From CALKZN01 sp964633815 (GTDB taxonomy: Bacteria; Pseudomonadota; Gammaproteobacteria; Arenicellales; Arenicellaceae), in the NCBI GenBank assembly GCA_964633815.1, contig CAZWHW010000013.1:1-46003 (forward strand): 46,003 bases of DNA, read 5' to 3'. Made by a program: the position numbers and the translations under genes. Each line of letters begins with the position of its first letter. Position 1 is the stretch's first letter. Shown here piece by piece: positions 34,517-43,462 of the stretch. The notes below the pieces were generated by a model. The model ran no database searches. It was given only the letters and a program-made list of their open reading frames with translations, and had not been told where the DNA came from.

Positions 34517-36733
34517 TTAACTATGATGACGATACACTCTTTGAACATCATTATCTTGGCGTAATTGCCTAATTACTTGGGCTAAATGAATGCGATCTTT
34601 AACCTGCAAAATAATAACAATCGGTTGAAATTCTTCGGTCGATTCAGCAGTTTCTACATCGAGAATATTACAACCTTGTTCGGCAATAATAGTCGCTACT
34701 TTTGCAAACATACTTCGCTGATTACGGACAAAAATACGTAACTTTACTGGGAACTCTTCATCAATGGCTTCACCCCATTGTAGTGGGACAGATTGGTCTG
34801 CTTGTAGTTCCATATTCAAAAAGTTGGAACAATTCATCCTATGCACCACTAGACCGGTACCTACTTTAACCGCTCCAACAATTTGATCACCTGGAACAGG
34901 AAAACAACAACGCGCATAGTTGACCACCAACCCTTCCGTACCTTGAATCACCATTGGCGATGAATGTGTTTCATTACACTCATGTTCATCAGGAAAAATT
35001 TGGCGTACTACTAAGCTTGCTATACGATTCCCACGCCCAATAGCTATCATCAATTCTTCCCAAGTTTCAATATTCAATGCCACTAAAAGTTCTTTTTGAA
35101 CATCCGCCGAAATGTCTTTATTTCGATAACCACTTTGGTCAAGTTCTCGCCGAAACAGTTTGTTGCCTATAGTTCGTGCGGCTTCACTACTTTGTGAATT
35201 CAGATAACTATGTATTTGCGACCTAGCACGACCAGTAACAGCAAATTTCAACCATGACAACTTGGGTTCAGCTTGCGCATCAGTAATCACCTCAACATGA
35301 TCACCATTACGCAATTCTGTAGATAGTAAAGCTTCGCTTGAATTGATGATCGCTATTTTACTTTTCGAACCAATATCAGTGTGCACAGAATAGGCAAAAT
35401 CTAGAGCGGTTGCTCCTCGAGGTAATTTTTTAATATCCCCATTGGGTGTGAACACATACACCTGTCCAATAAACAAATCTGTCTTTAAATGCTCTAAAAA
35501 TTCCGCCGGATTGCTCGAATGATTATCTGGGTCAAGCAAGTCGATCAACCATTGCCGTGACATATTTATCGGATCGGTATTCTTAGCAACATCATCTGAC
35601 TTATACAACCAATGAGCAGCAACGCCAGCCTCGGCTATTTTATGCATACCATCTGTGCGAATTTGTATTTCAATATTATCGCCAAAAGGTCCTAAAACAA
35701 CTGTATGCAATGATTGGTAACCATTTGCTTTGGGTATTGCCACATAATCTACAAAACGACCTGGAATCGGCTTATAGCAATTGTGAATAACGCCTAACAC
35801 TCGATAACAATCGTCAACATTATCAACAACAACTCGAAAAGCATATAAATCATTAATCTGTTCAAAGTTAAGCTTTTTCCGCACCATTTTTTTATAAATA
35901 CTGTATGGGCTTTTCCGCCTTCCGTGTACCTCTGATAATATCCCCGCTTCGACTATTGACTTATGAATGTCTTCACGCAATTTACGCACTTTAGCACTGC
36001 GATTACCGTCACGTTCTTTGATAACATCCACCAGCGCTTTATAACGTTTAGGATAAATTTGTTGAAAACATAATTCCTGTAGTTCAGAGCTCCAATGATG
36101 TAGCCCTAAACGATTAGCTAATGGTGCATAAATTTCTAAAGTTTGTAATGAGACCCAACGCTGTTTTTCTTCCGTCAAACCGCTAATATTACACATAGTA
36201 TGCAGCCGCTGAGCCAATTTAATGATAATGACGCGAATATCCTTAGCAGTCGCCATCAACATTTTGCGTATATTTTCGGCTTCCGCTTGCTCACGACTAG
36301 CAAAATTCAACCGATTTATTTTTGCAATGCCTTCAACTAATGAGGCAACATCCTCATTTAATACTTCCTGCAAATCTTCTTTTGATAAATTTCCTTTACT
36401 GTAGATATCATAAAGAATCGCTGCACAAATGGAATTTTCATCTAGTCTAAGCTTGGAAATAATTCGCGCCGATTCAAGCGCTTTGACGATGAAAGCTGCT
36501 CCGTCAGCACGTTGATGACCATGGTAAGCGTCCCGCGCTATTGTGTAAGCCTTACGAATATTCAACAGCGCTTGACCGTCGAGATATTCGACTAAATGCT
36601 TGTCACATAGCTGATTAAAAAGCGTATGTGAATTTTTGAGCATGTCCTGTGGCTGTTGCTGCGATATGTTTTTTGCTGACTCAGGCTTTGATTTAGCTTG
36701 CTTGGTTTGATTCGTCAACGACATCAGCCGCAT
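34517..36733 (-). CDS. spoT: RelA/SpoT homologue at the spoT locus, hydrolase site lost
   Basis: The 738-residue protein has pseudo-HD, synthetase, TGS, CC zinc-finger (NYARCCFPVPGD) and ACT domains. The hydrolase residues are replaced: metal-ligand His by Lys84, the HD pair by Tyr108-Asp109, the ED pair by Ser112-Lys113, and the late Asp by Gln175 (ATG 36733 numbering). The synthetase keeps GRRKSPYSIYKKM, INDLYAFRVVV and EIQIRT, but the RxKD motif of bifunctional enzymes reads RFVD (326-329); RelA has ExDD. So it may make but should not degrade (p)ppGpp. The location (rpoZ-spoT-ridA) says spoT. ATG 36733 overlaps rpoZ by 41 nt; a later ATG at 36643 would avoid this. Confidence 0.88.
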   Translation of the reverse strand: MRLMSLTNQTKQAKSKPESAKNISQQQPQDMLKNSHTLFNQLCDKHLVEYLDGQALLNIRKAYTIARDAYHGHQRADGAAFIVKALESARIISKLRLDENSICAAILYDIYSKGNLSKEDLQEVLNEDVASLVEGIAKINRLNFASREQAEAENIRKMLMATAKDIRVIIIKLAQRLHTMCNISGLTEEKQRWVSLQTLEIYAPLANRLGLHHWSSELQELCFQQIYPKRYKALVDVIKERDGNRSAKVRKLREDIHKSIVEAGILSEVHGRRKSPYSIYKKMVRKKLNFEQINDLYAFRVVVDNVDDCYRVLGVIHNCYKPIPGRFVDYVAIPKANGYQSLHTVVLGPFGDNIEIQIRTDGMHKIAEAGVAAHWLYKSDDVAKNTDPINMSRQWLIDLLDPDNHSSNPAEFLEHLKTDLFIGQVYVFTPNGDIKKLPRGATALDFAYSVHTDIGSKSKIAIINSSEALLSTELRNGDHVEVITDAQAEPKLSWLKFAVTGRARSQIHSYLNSQSSEAARTIGNKLFRRELDQSGYRNKDISADVQKELLVALNIETWEELMIAIGRGNRIASLVVRQIFPDEHECNETHSSPMVIQGTEGLVVNYARCCFPVPGDQIVGAVKVGTGLVVHRMNCSNFLNMELQADQSVPLQWGEAIDEEFPVKLRIFVRNQRSMFAKVATIIAEQGCNILDVETAESTEEFQPIVIILQVKDRIHLAQVIRQLRQDNDVQRVYRHHS

Positions 36734-37058
36734 CACCTGCAATCACTTCAGCTTCAGGATTAACATCTAAAACTGCTTCAACACTTGCTACTAGTTTAGC
36801 ATCAATTTCCTCGCCTTCAGCACCTGCTAAAACCTCTTCATCAATTGAGGCGTTGTAATCCGGTTGCGTCAAAATTTCACGGGTTACATGACCCGCAGCA
36901 ATTTCTCGTAATGCTAAAACAGTTGGTTTGTCGTTATCTTCTTCAACCATAGGTTGCCCACCTAATAAGATTTGGCGGGCGCGTTTCGTTGCTACCAATA
37001 CTAGTTGAAATCGGTTATCTACATTGCCTAAGCAATCTTCAATGGTCACTCGTGCCAT
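36693..37058 (-). CDS. rpoZ: RNA polymerase omega subunit
   Basis: The 121-residue protein opens MARVTIEDCLGNVDNRFQLVLVATKRARQI, the omega core that clamps the beta-prime C-terminus, and has KPTVLALREIAAGHVT. It is about 30 residues longer than E. coli omega; the extra C-terminal part is acidic (Asp/Glu/Ala rich). In E. coli omega forms part of ppGpp site 1, so its placement before the (p)ppGpp enzyme is functionally apt. It follows gmk by 31 nt. Confidence 0.95.
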   Translation of the reverse strand: MARVTIEDCLGNVDNRFQLVLVATKRARQILLGGQPMVEEDNDKPTVLALREIAAGHVTREILTQPDYNASIDEEVLAGAEGEEIDAKLVASVEAVLDVNPEAEVIAGDAADVVDESNQAS

Positions 37059-37089
37059 ATTTTTCTCCGGTTATGTTGATCAATAGTTT

Positions 37090-37692
37090 TCAAGCTTGAA
37101 TCAGCTTGTCTAAATCTATTGATAGTTTTCGAATTTTTTTAACCTGACCTAGCAACACATAGTGCAGGTCTTGCAAGGCCAAATCAAAATCATCATTCAA
37201 GATAATATGATCTGCTTCACGACAATGACTCATTTCAGATTCCGCTTGCCGCATACGTTTTTCAATTACTTCTTCAGGATCTCTGCCACGATTTCGTAAA
37301 CGCTTCTCTAGTTCTTCACGAGAAGGGGGCAGGATTGAAACACTAATCGCCTCAGACATCAAGTTTTTTACTGCTCTAGCTCCCTGCCAATCCACATCTA
37401 GCAACACATTTACGCCTTTTTTAAGCAATTCTTCTATATTTTGTCGACTGGTGCCATAAAACTTATCATATACCTTAGCGTGTTCCAAAAACTGATCACT
37501 AACAATCATGGATTGGAATTCTTCTTCAGACACAAAAAAATAATCAACTCCATGCTGTTCACCCGTTCGACAATTTCTAGTCGTATGCGAAATCGACATA
37601 CAAGTATTAGGCGTTTTATCAATTAATGCTCTAGCCAAGCTAGTTTTTCCAGCACCTGATGGCGCAGAAAGTATAAGAAGTTTACCGGACAT
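37090..37692 (-). CDS. gmk: Guanylate kinase
   Basis: The 200-residue enzyme phosphorylates GMP to GDP. The P-loop is LILSAPSGAGKTSLAR at about 5-20, the GMP-binding block is SISHTTRNCRTGEQHGVDYFFV, and the lid region RLRNRGRDPEEVIEKRM is present. The length is usual. It stands before rpoZ and the spoT-position gene in one operon, linking GTP supply, (p)ppGpp and RNA polymerase. Confidence 0.96.
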   Translation of the reverse strand: MSGKLLILSAPSGAGKTSLARALIDKTPNTCMSISHTTRNCRTGEQHGVDYFFVSEEEFQSMIVSDQFLEHAKVYDKFYGTSRQNIEELLKKGVNVLLDVDWQGARAVKNLMSEAISVSILPPSREELEKRLRNRGRDPEEVIEKRMRQAESEMSHCREADHIILNDDFDLALQDLHYVLLGQVKKIRKLSIDLDKLIQA

Positions 37693-37811
37693 CTAATATG
37701 AAAAAATTGGAACGTTTATGCGTGAAACACAACAAGAATATAGCACAATTTCCGGACAGAAAATTGCTTAAAAAAATACAAATTGTTTTTGTTTAGAACG
37801 CTTCCAATACA

Positions 37812-38702
37812 TTATTCAATATTTTGCACTTGTTCTCGCATTTGCTCAATCAATACTTTTAGCTCTACACTTTGTTTAGTCAACAAGGCATCCTGAGATT
37901 TTGAACCAAGCGTGTTTGCTTCGCGATTTAATTCTTGCATCAAAAAATCTAAACGCCGACCTTTGGGTTTATTTTCTTCCAGCGTTCGCATAACTTCATC
38001 AAAATGCACATCTAGACGGTCTAGCTCTTCCATTACATCAGTTTTATTCAAAAACAAAACCATTTCTTGCTCCAACCGATTCTCATCCATTGTCTCACGC
38101 ACAGCGGCCAATTTTTCTTCTAATCGGTGTCGATATTGTTCTTGTAATTCAGGCATCTTAGTTCGGATTTGAGCCACAATATATCGCATTTCAATGATTC
38201 GATCCGTAATCAATTGATGTAATTTAGCACCTTCATTTTTCCGACTTTTTAACACTAATTCCAAACAATCTTCTATGACTTGCAATGTTTCTTGCTGAAT
38301 TTTTTCTGCGTCTTGCTCGGGAGGCTGAATAACACCCGGCCAACGTAAAACTTCAGCCATCGTTAATGGCGCGATAACATCATTGAGTTCAGTAATCTTA
38401 GCCGCCCCAACAAACAATGATTCTACCGCTGTTTGGTTAATTTGGAAATCCGCAGCATTTGCTTCAGTTTGTTCTTTCTTGACACTAATGTCCACTCGAC
38501 CACGCTGCAAACGTGCAGACACTTTATCTTTAATATCGGCTTCATAAGCACGCAATTCTTCTGGAAGTCGTAGGTGAACATCTAAAAATCGATGATTTAC
38601 GCAACGTATTTCACAACTATAGTTTGCTGTAGAACCAAGATGCCGAGCTGTCCCGAAGGCAGTCATACTTGATGTCGTTTCCACTGACACCGATGTATTC
38701 AT
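37812..38702 (-). CDS. yicC: YicC family endoribonuclease
   Basis: The 296-residue protein has the YicC layout: an N-terminal domain with SMTAFGTA and SCEIRCVNHRFLDVHLRLPEELR cut points visible early, a long coiled middle (about 150-230), and a C-terminal DUF1732 part with GRRLDFLMQELNREANTLGSK. E. coli YicC acts with PNPase to degrade the small RNA RyhB and is an endoribonuclease. It starts the minus-strand block ahead of gmk (119 bp between). It is divergent from the kinase gene. Confidence 0.93.
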   Translation of the reverse strand: MNTSVSVETTSSMTAFGTARHLGSTANYSCEIRCVNHRFLDVHLRLPEELRAYEADIKDKVSARLQRGRVDISVKKEQTEANAADFQINQTAVESLFVGAAKITELNDVIAPLTMAEVLRWPGVIQPPEQDAEKIQQETLQVIEDCLELVLKSRKNEGAKLHQLITDRIIEMRYIVAQIRTKMPELQEQYRHRLEEKLAAVRETMDENRLEQEMVLFLNKTDVMEELDRLDVHFDEVMRTLEENKPKGRRLDFLMQELNREANTLGSKSQDALLTKQSVELKVLIEQMREQVQNIE

Positions 38703-38819
38703 AAATTACTCCAAAAAAACTAATTTTTTATAAAAGACTATTATAACGATTATTTACAATAATCTTATGCTAAGTGGTGATTTAACAATCTAAGACTATT
38801 CAAAAGTTTTAAGCTAATC

Positions 38820-38825
38820 TATAAT
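38820..38825 (+). promoter_or_regulatory. -10 box of the Ser/Thr kinase gene (leaderless)
   Basis: A perfect TATAAT (38820-38825) lies 7 nt before the ATG at 38833, so the transcript should start at the start codon. No Shine-Dalgarno is present and the -35 is weak (TATTCA at 38797-38802, 17-bp spacer). Confidence 0.5.
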
Positions 38826-38832
38826 CAGTCGA

Positions 38833-39726
38833 ATGAAAGTGCTTGATAAAAAAGCAAATAAACCTCCAGTTCAAATCCCTCTTTCAACAGGTGATAAAAT
38901 TCGTGATTACGAAATTATCAAAGTGTTAGGCATGGGAGGCTTCAGTGTAGTTTATGCTGCCAAGGAGCCTGAAGATAACAATGTTGTGGCAATTAAAGAA
39001 TATTATGCGCCAAACTGTATGCGCCGTAAGCGTGATGGCTCTCTTGGCATTCACCCCAAAGATGCCGAAAAAAAATATAAACATGGCTTAAAGCGGTTTT
39101 TTGACGAAGGTTTCACTTTATCGCAAATGCATCATCACAATATTGTTCCAGTAAAAAATTTCTTTCGAGAAAATAATACAGCCTATTTAGTTATGGATTT
39201 TCAACCTGGAAAAGACCTCCGTTGGTTTATCAAAAATACCGATGTTTCTCCAAGCGAATCATTTCTTCTTAGTGTTTTTAGCATGGTGTTAGCAGGTCTA
39301 AAAGAAGTCCACAAGAAAGGCTATTTACATTTAGATATTAAACCTAGCAATATTTTATTGCGTGCCAGCGGTGACCCGTTAATTTTAGATCTTGGTGCTG
39401 CATTTGAACTAGACGAAAAGCGTATTCCAAAATTGCAGACATTGACTCATGGCTATTCATCACCTGAACAACATGAAAGAAGACCTTTGAGTTATGCTTC
39501 TGACCTTTATTCAATTGGCATGGCAATGCGAGCATGCATAACTCATGCTACACCTCATTCCGCAGTTAAACGCCGAAAAAAAGATACTGTTCAACCATTA
39601 GTAGAAACTCATGTAGATCGCTATCGCCGTCAATTTTTGCTAACAATTGATGCTGCTTGCAACATGAATCAAGATCGACGCCCACAAACTACTGATGAAT
39701 TTATTTCGAGGCTAACGGCAAAATGA
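38833..39726 (+). CDS. Hanks-type Ser/Thr protein kinase
   Basis: The 297-residue protein is a bare kinase domain without membrane segment or sensor. The glycine loop is VLGMGGFSVVY (about 34-44), the ATP lysine is in VAIKEYY, the catalytic loop is HLDIKPSNILL (HLD in place of HRD), the metal motif reads DLG instead of DFG, and SPEQ replaces APE. The HLD/DLG forms mean activation-loop control differs from RD kinases. It overlaps the PP2C gene by 4 nt (ATGA), so kinase and phosphatase are coupled. Its targets are unknown; the gene lies between yicC and rph, both RNA-processing genes. Confidence 0.9.
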   Translation: MKVLDKKANKPPVQIPLSTGDKIRDYEIIKVLGMGGFSVVYAAKEPEDNNVVAIKEYYAPNCMRRKRDGSLGIHPKDAEKKYKHGLKRFFDEGFTLSQMHHHNIVPVKNFFRENNTAYLVMDFQPGKDLRWFIKNTDVSPSESFLLSVFSMVLAGLKEVHKKGYLHLDIKPSNILLRASGDPLILDLGAAFELDEKRIPKLQTLTHGYSSPEQHERRPLSYASDLYSIGMAMRACITHATPHSAVKRRKKDTVQPLVETHVDRYRRQFLLTIDAACNMNQDRRPQTTDEFISRLTAK

Positions 39727-40427
39727 CAACAACTATTTCATTTGGCAAGCATAGTCGAATTGGCGAACGCAAAAATAATGAAGATGCGGCCGATATCGTC
39801 ACACGCCCCAATGCGGCACTATTAATTGTTGCTGATGGCTTAGGAGGTCATTCTGGTGGAGAAATTGCATCGCAAACTTTGATAGAAATAGTAAAAGAAT
39901 GTTTTATCAAAGCAACCAATGAACAAATTCAAGACTATAAATCTTTCTTCAACTATTCTATCTCATTAGCGCATATAGAGATTCATAAAGCGGCTGTAGC
40001 AGCTGACAAAATGCAGTTTGACCCTAAAACAACCTGCGTCATCTGTATCATCTATGGTGATACGGCAAGCTGGTGCCACGTTGGTGATAGCCGTATGTAT
40101 TTGCTACGTGATGGCATGATCGTTTTTCATACTACAGACCATGTTGCTAAAGGTTTCAAGAAAAACGCTCCAATCAATCGCTGTGTTGGTGGCACCGAAG
40201 CACCAATACCAACAATGAATGAACCATTACAATTAGAAGAAGGTGATATGTTATTTTTATGCACTGATGGCGCATGGCATACAGTCAAGCTCGGTGACTT
40301 AAAAACTATTAACTTTAAAAATCCACAACCAAGCTTAGAACAACTGCTCGAAGTGCTGGAAAATCGTAACCCTAAACCAAGCGACAATGTGACTGCTATA
40401 GCTGCTTGTTTTGGTAGCAAAAAATAA
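39723..40427 (+). CDS. PP2C family Ser/Thr phosphatase
   Basis: The 234-residue metal-dependent phosphatase has the PP2C motifs: RKNNEDAADIV (metal Asp/Glu region), VADGLGGHSGGEIAS (metal Asp), HVGDSRMYLLRDG, FLCTDGAWHTV (metal Asp), and the terminal PSDNVTAIAACF. There is no membrane segment. It overlaps the kinase stop by 4 nt and should reverse its phosphorylations, the usual pairing. rph follows after 15 nt, so all are in one transcript. Confidence 0.92.
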   Translation: MTTTISFGKHSRIGERKNNEDAADIVTRPNAALLIVADGLGGHSGGEIASQTLIEIVKECFIKATNEQIQDYKSFFNYSISLAHIEIHKAAVAADKMQFDPKTTCVICIIYGDTASWCHVGDSRMYLLRDGMIVFHTTDHVAKGFKKNAPINRCVGGTEAPIPTMNEPLQLEEGDMLFLCTDGAWHTVKLGDLKTINFKNPQPSLEQLLEVLENRNPKPSDNVTAIAACFGSKK

Positions 40428-40442
40428 ATTCGAACTCCCTTT

Positions 40443-41156
40443 ATGAACCGACCAAGTAAGCGCGCCGCGGATGAACTTCGCGAGGTATCAATCACTTCTG
40501 ATTTCACTATTCACGCTGAAGGTTCTGTTCTGATAAGCTGCGGCAATACCAAAGTATTATGCAATGCTTCAATTGAAAATAAAGTTCCACGCTTTTTAAA
40601 AGGTCAAAATCAAGGTTGGGTAACTGCTGAATACGGCATGTTGCCTCGCTCAACGCATTCGCGCATGGGCAGAGAAGCTGCAAGAGGCAAGCAATCTGGA
40701 CGAACACAAGAAATTCAACGTTTAATTGGTCGTTCCTTACGAGCAGCAATCGATTTAAAAAAATTAGGTGAACATACAATCACCGTTGATTGCGATGTTT
40801 TACAAGCCGATGGCGGCACACGAACCGCTTCTATCACTGGCTCTTTTGTTGCCTTACAGCATGCTATCAACAAACTAATCATCGATAAAACCATTAAAGA
40901 AAACCCGATTAAATTCAATATTGCTGCTGTTTCAGTTGGAGTTTATGAAGACATTCCTGTATTGGATCTGGACTATCCTGAAGATTCAAATGCTGAAACC
41001 GACATGAATATTGTCATGGACCAATATGGCCGTTTTATTGAAATTCAAGGCACCGCAGAAGGTGAACCATTTTCTTCTGAACACCTGAATGAATTGCTTG
41101 CTTTAGCAAAAAAAGGCATCATTGAACTCATTGATGTGCAAAATAGTGCAGTTTAA
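40443..41156 (+). CDS. rph: Ribonuclease PH
   Basis: The 237-residue phosphorolytic exonuclease trims the 3' ends of tRNA precursors. It begins at RPSKRAADELREVSIT as expected, and has the phosphate-binding block MGREAARGKQSGRTQEIQRL, VDCDVLQADGGTRTASITG, and metal-site region around DLDYPEDSNAETDMN. The length equals E. coli Rph (238) and no frameshift is present. It is preceded closely by the kinase-phosphatase pair and followed by rdgB. Confidence 0.97.
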   Translation: MNRPSKRAADELREVSITSDFTIHAEGSVLISCGNTKVLCNASIENKVPRFLKGQNQGWVTAEYGMLPRSTHSRMGREAARGKQSGRTQEIQRLIGRSLRAAIDLKKLGEHTITVDCDVLQADGGTRTASITGSFVALQHAINKLIIDKTIKENPIKFNIAAVSVGVYEDIPVLDLDYPEDSNAETDMNIVMDQYGRFIEIQGTAEGEPFSSEHLNELLALAKKGIIELIDVQNSAV

Positions 41157-41192
41157 ATATTCAATTTTTTCGTAAACACAGCAAAAGTTAAT

Positions 41193-41786
41193 ATGGCTAT
41201 TGATGTCGTTCTCGCTTCCAGCAATCCAGGTAAAATTGCCGAATTCCAAGGCACTCTAGAACCATTAGGTATACATATCATTCCTCAGTCTGATTTTGAT
41301 TTTGAGGATGCTATCGAAGACGGTTTAAGCTTTGTTGAAAATGCCATCATCAAAGCACGACATGCGGCTCGCGAAACAGGTCTACCGGCAATTGCCGATG
41401 ACTCTGGTTTGGAAGCCAATGCTTTATCAGGTGCGCCGGGAATTTATTCTGCTCGTTTTGCAGGAAAACATGGTGACGATGCTGCCAACAATGCCAAACT
41501 ATTGCTAGCACTAGAACAATATGAAGACCGTTCCGCTCGTTTCCAATGTGCTCTGGCATTTCTGCGTTTTGGCAATGACCCCAATCCAATCATTAGCCAA
41601 GCAAGCTGGCATGGAGAAATTTTAACCGCAGGTCGTGGACAACATGGTTTTGGCTATGATCCTCTGTTTTATATTCCGGAACTAGACAAAACCTCTGCCG
41701 AACTAGAACCCGCACATAAAAAATCAATCAGCCATCGAGCTTTGGCTCTGGCCAATTTAAAAGGTACACTTGCTCTCAAACTATAA
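41193..41786 (+). CDS. rdgB: dITP/XTP pyrophosphatase
   Basis: The 197-residue enzyme removes non-canonical purine triphosphates (dITP, XTP). It has the opening VLASSNPGKIAEFQGTL, the active block AIADDSGLEANALSGAPGIYSARFAG, and the late GHGFGYDPLF-like GQHGFGYDPLFYIPE and SHRALAL. The rph-rdgB order is common in proteobacteria. It is 36 nt after rph. Confidence 0.96.
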   Translation: MAIDVVLASSNPGKIAEFQGTLEPLGIHIIPQSDFDFEDAIEDGLSFVENAIIKARHAARETGLPAIADDSGLEANALSGAPGIYSARFAGKHGDDAANNAKLLLALEQYEDRSARFQCALAFLRFGNDPNPIISQASWHGEILTAGRGQHGFGYDPLFYIPELDKTSAELEPAHKKSISHRALALANLKGTLALKL

Positions 41787-41809
41787 ACTATTACACTTTA
41801 ATTCTACCC

Positions 41810-43441
41810 ATGACTCTTAGTTTACAAAAACATCCTTATTTTAACGGTCGCCAAGGGCCAGTTGTCATCCTTGTCTGTGACGGAGTAGGAATTGCTCCTG
41901 CACACAAAAGCAATGCTGTCTCTGAAGCAAATACTCCACATTTAGATGCTTTAATGTCATCAACACACTATACCGAATTGCTTGCCCATGGCACTGCCGT
42001 AGGCTTACCAAGCGATGAGGATATGGGTAATAGTGAAGTAGGGCATAACGCCTTAGGAGCAGGACGAATTTTTGCTCAAGGAGCAAAACTTGTAAACGAG
42101 TCCATTGCCGATCGCAGCATTTTCAAAACATCTGTGTGGAGCGAGCTAATCAAACATGGCGCCCAAAATACCTTGCATTTTTTAGGTTTACATTCAGACG
42201 GCAATATTCACTCTCATACTGATCATTTATACGAATTGCTAGAACAAGCTGCGGCAGAAGGCGTTCGTGATTGTGCTGTGCATGTTCTACTCGATGGACG
42301 CGATGTTCCAGAACGATCAGCACTGCCTTATATTGATGCTACTGAAGCCAAACTCTCAGCAATCAACGAACAATACCAAGCAAATTTTCGTATTGCCTCA
42401 GGTGGTGGACGCATGCGTATTACCATGGATCGCTATGAAGCAGATTGGGATATGGTTAAACGTGGTTATGATTGCCATGTGCATGGTATCGGTCGCAGTT
42501 TTTCATCAGCTCGAGAAGCAGTTGAAACTATGTATGCCGAATCAGAACAAGGTGATCAATACCTAGAACGTTTTGTTATCGCTGAAAATGATCAAGCGGT
42601 TGGTCAAGTCAAAGATGGTGATGCTGTTGCTATGTTTAATTTCCGTGGTGATCGTGCCATGGAAATTTCTTTAGCATTCGAACGCAAGAATTTTGACAAG
42701 TTTGACCGCGCTGCCGAAGGTCGTCAAATACCTGAAGTTTATTATGCCGGCATGCTTCAATATGATGGTGACGAACTAATTCCTGAAAATTACTTGGTCA
42801 ATCCACCCAAAATTGATCGAACCATGGGCGAATTCCTCTGCGGTACTGGCGTGAAAACTTTTGCCATCTCCGAAACACAAAAATATGGCCATGTGACTTA
42901 TTTTTGGAATGGCAATCGTTCAGGGCATTTCAATGAATCATTAGAAAAATACGTTGAAATTCCATCTGACAATATTCCTTTTGATCAAGCACCGGCGATG
43001 AAGGCTCGTGAAATCACAGAAAAAACCATTGCACTAATGAAGAACGGTGAATTTGAACATGGCCGTTTGAATATTGCGAATGGTGACATGGTTGGCCATA
43101 CAGGCAACCTTGCAGCTACGATTGAAAGCATGGAGGTCGTCGACGAGTGTATTGGTAAGCTCATGGCTGTAACTAAAGAGTTAAACGGCGTTTTAATTGT
43201 CACCGCCGATCATGGCAATGCAGACATTATGTATACTGAAAAAGACGGCGTTATTACTCCTAAAACATCACACACTTTAAATAAGGTTCCATTTGCAATT
43301 TATGATCCATGCTTTGCCAATGAATATGAACTTATACCAAGTAATGCGGCAGGGCTTACGCATATCGCCGCAACATTAATGAATTTACTTGGCTATAGTG
43401 CGCCTGATGATTATCAACCAAGCCTTATTCAGTTCAAATAA
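41810..43441 (+). CDS. gpmI: 2,3-bisphosphoglycerate-independent phosphoglycerate mutase
   Basis: The 543-residue enzyme interconverts 2- and 3-phosphoglycerate using two Mn ions. Metal Asp24 is in VILVCDGVGIAP and the nucleophile Ser75 is in MGNSEVGHNALGAGR. FLGLHSDGNIHSHTDH, LDGRDVPERSALPY, FNFRGDRAMEIS and the late VTADHGNADIMYTE complete the set. It is about 30 residues longer than the E. coli enzyme, within the range seen in the family. It lies 23 nt after rdgB in the same unit. Confidence 0.96.
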   Translation: MTLSLQKHPYFNGRQGPVVILVCDGVGIAPAHKSNAVSEANTPHLDALMSSTHYTELLAHGTAVGLPSDEDMGNSEVGHNALGAGRIFAQGAKLVNESIADRSIFKTSVWSELIKHGAQNTLHFLGLHSDGNIHSHTDHLYELLEQAAAEGVRDCAVHVLLDGRDVPERSALPYIDATEAKLSAINEQYQANFRIASGGGRMRITMDRYEADWDMVKRGYDCHVHGIGRSFSSAREAVETMYAESEQGDQYLERFVIAENDQAVGQVKDGDAVAMFNFRGDRAMEISLAFERKNFDKFDRAAEGRQIPEVYYAGMLQYDGDELIPENYLVNPPKIDRTMGEFLCGTGVKTFAISETQKYGHVTYFWNGNRSGHFNESLEKYVEIPSDNIPFDQAPAMKAREITEKTIALMKNGEFEHGRLNIANGDMVGHTGNLAATIESMEVVDECIGKLMAVTKELNGVLIVTADHGNADIMYTEKDGVITPKTSHTLNKVPFAIYDPCFANEYELIPSNAAGLTHIAATLMNLLGYSAPDDYQPSLIQFK

Positions 43442-43462
43442 TAAACCCTTAGGACAATAACA

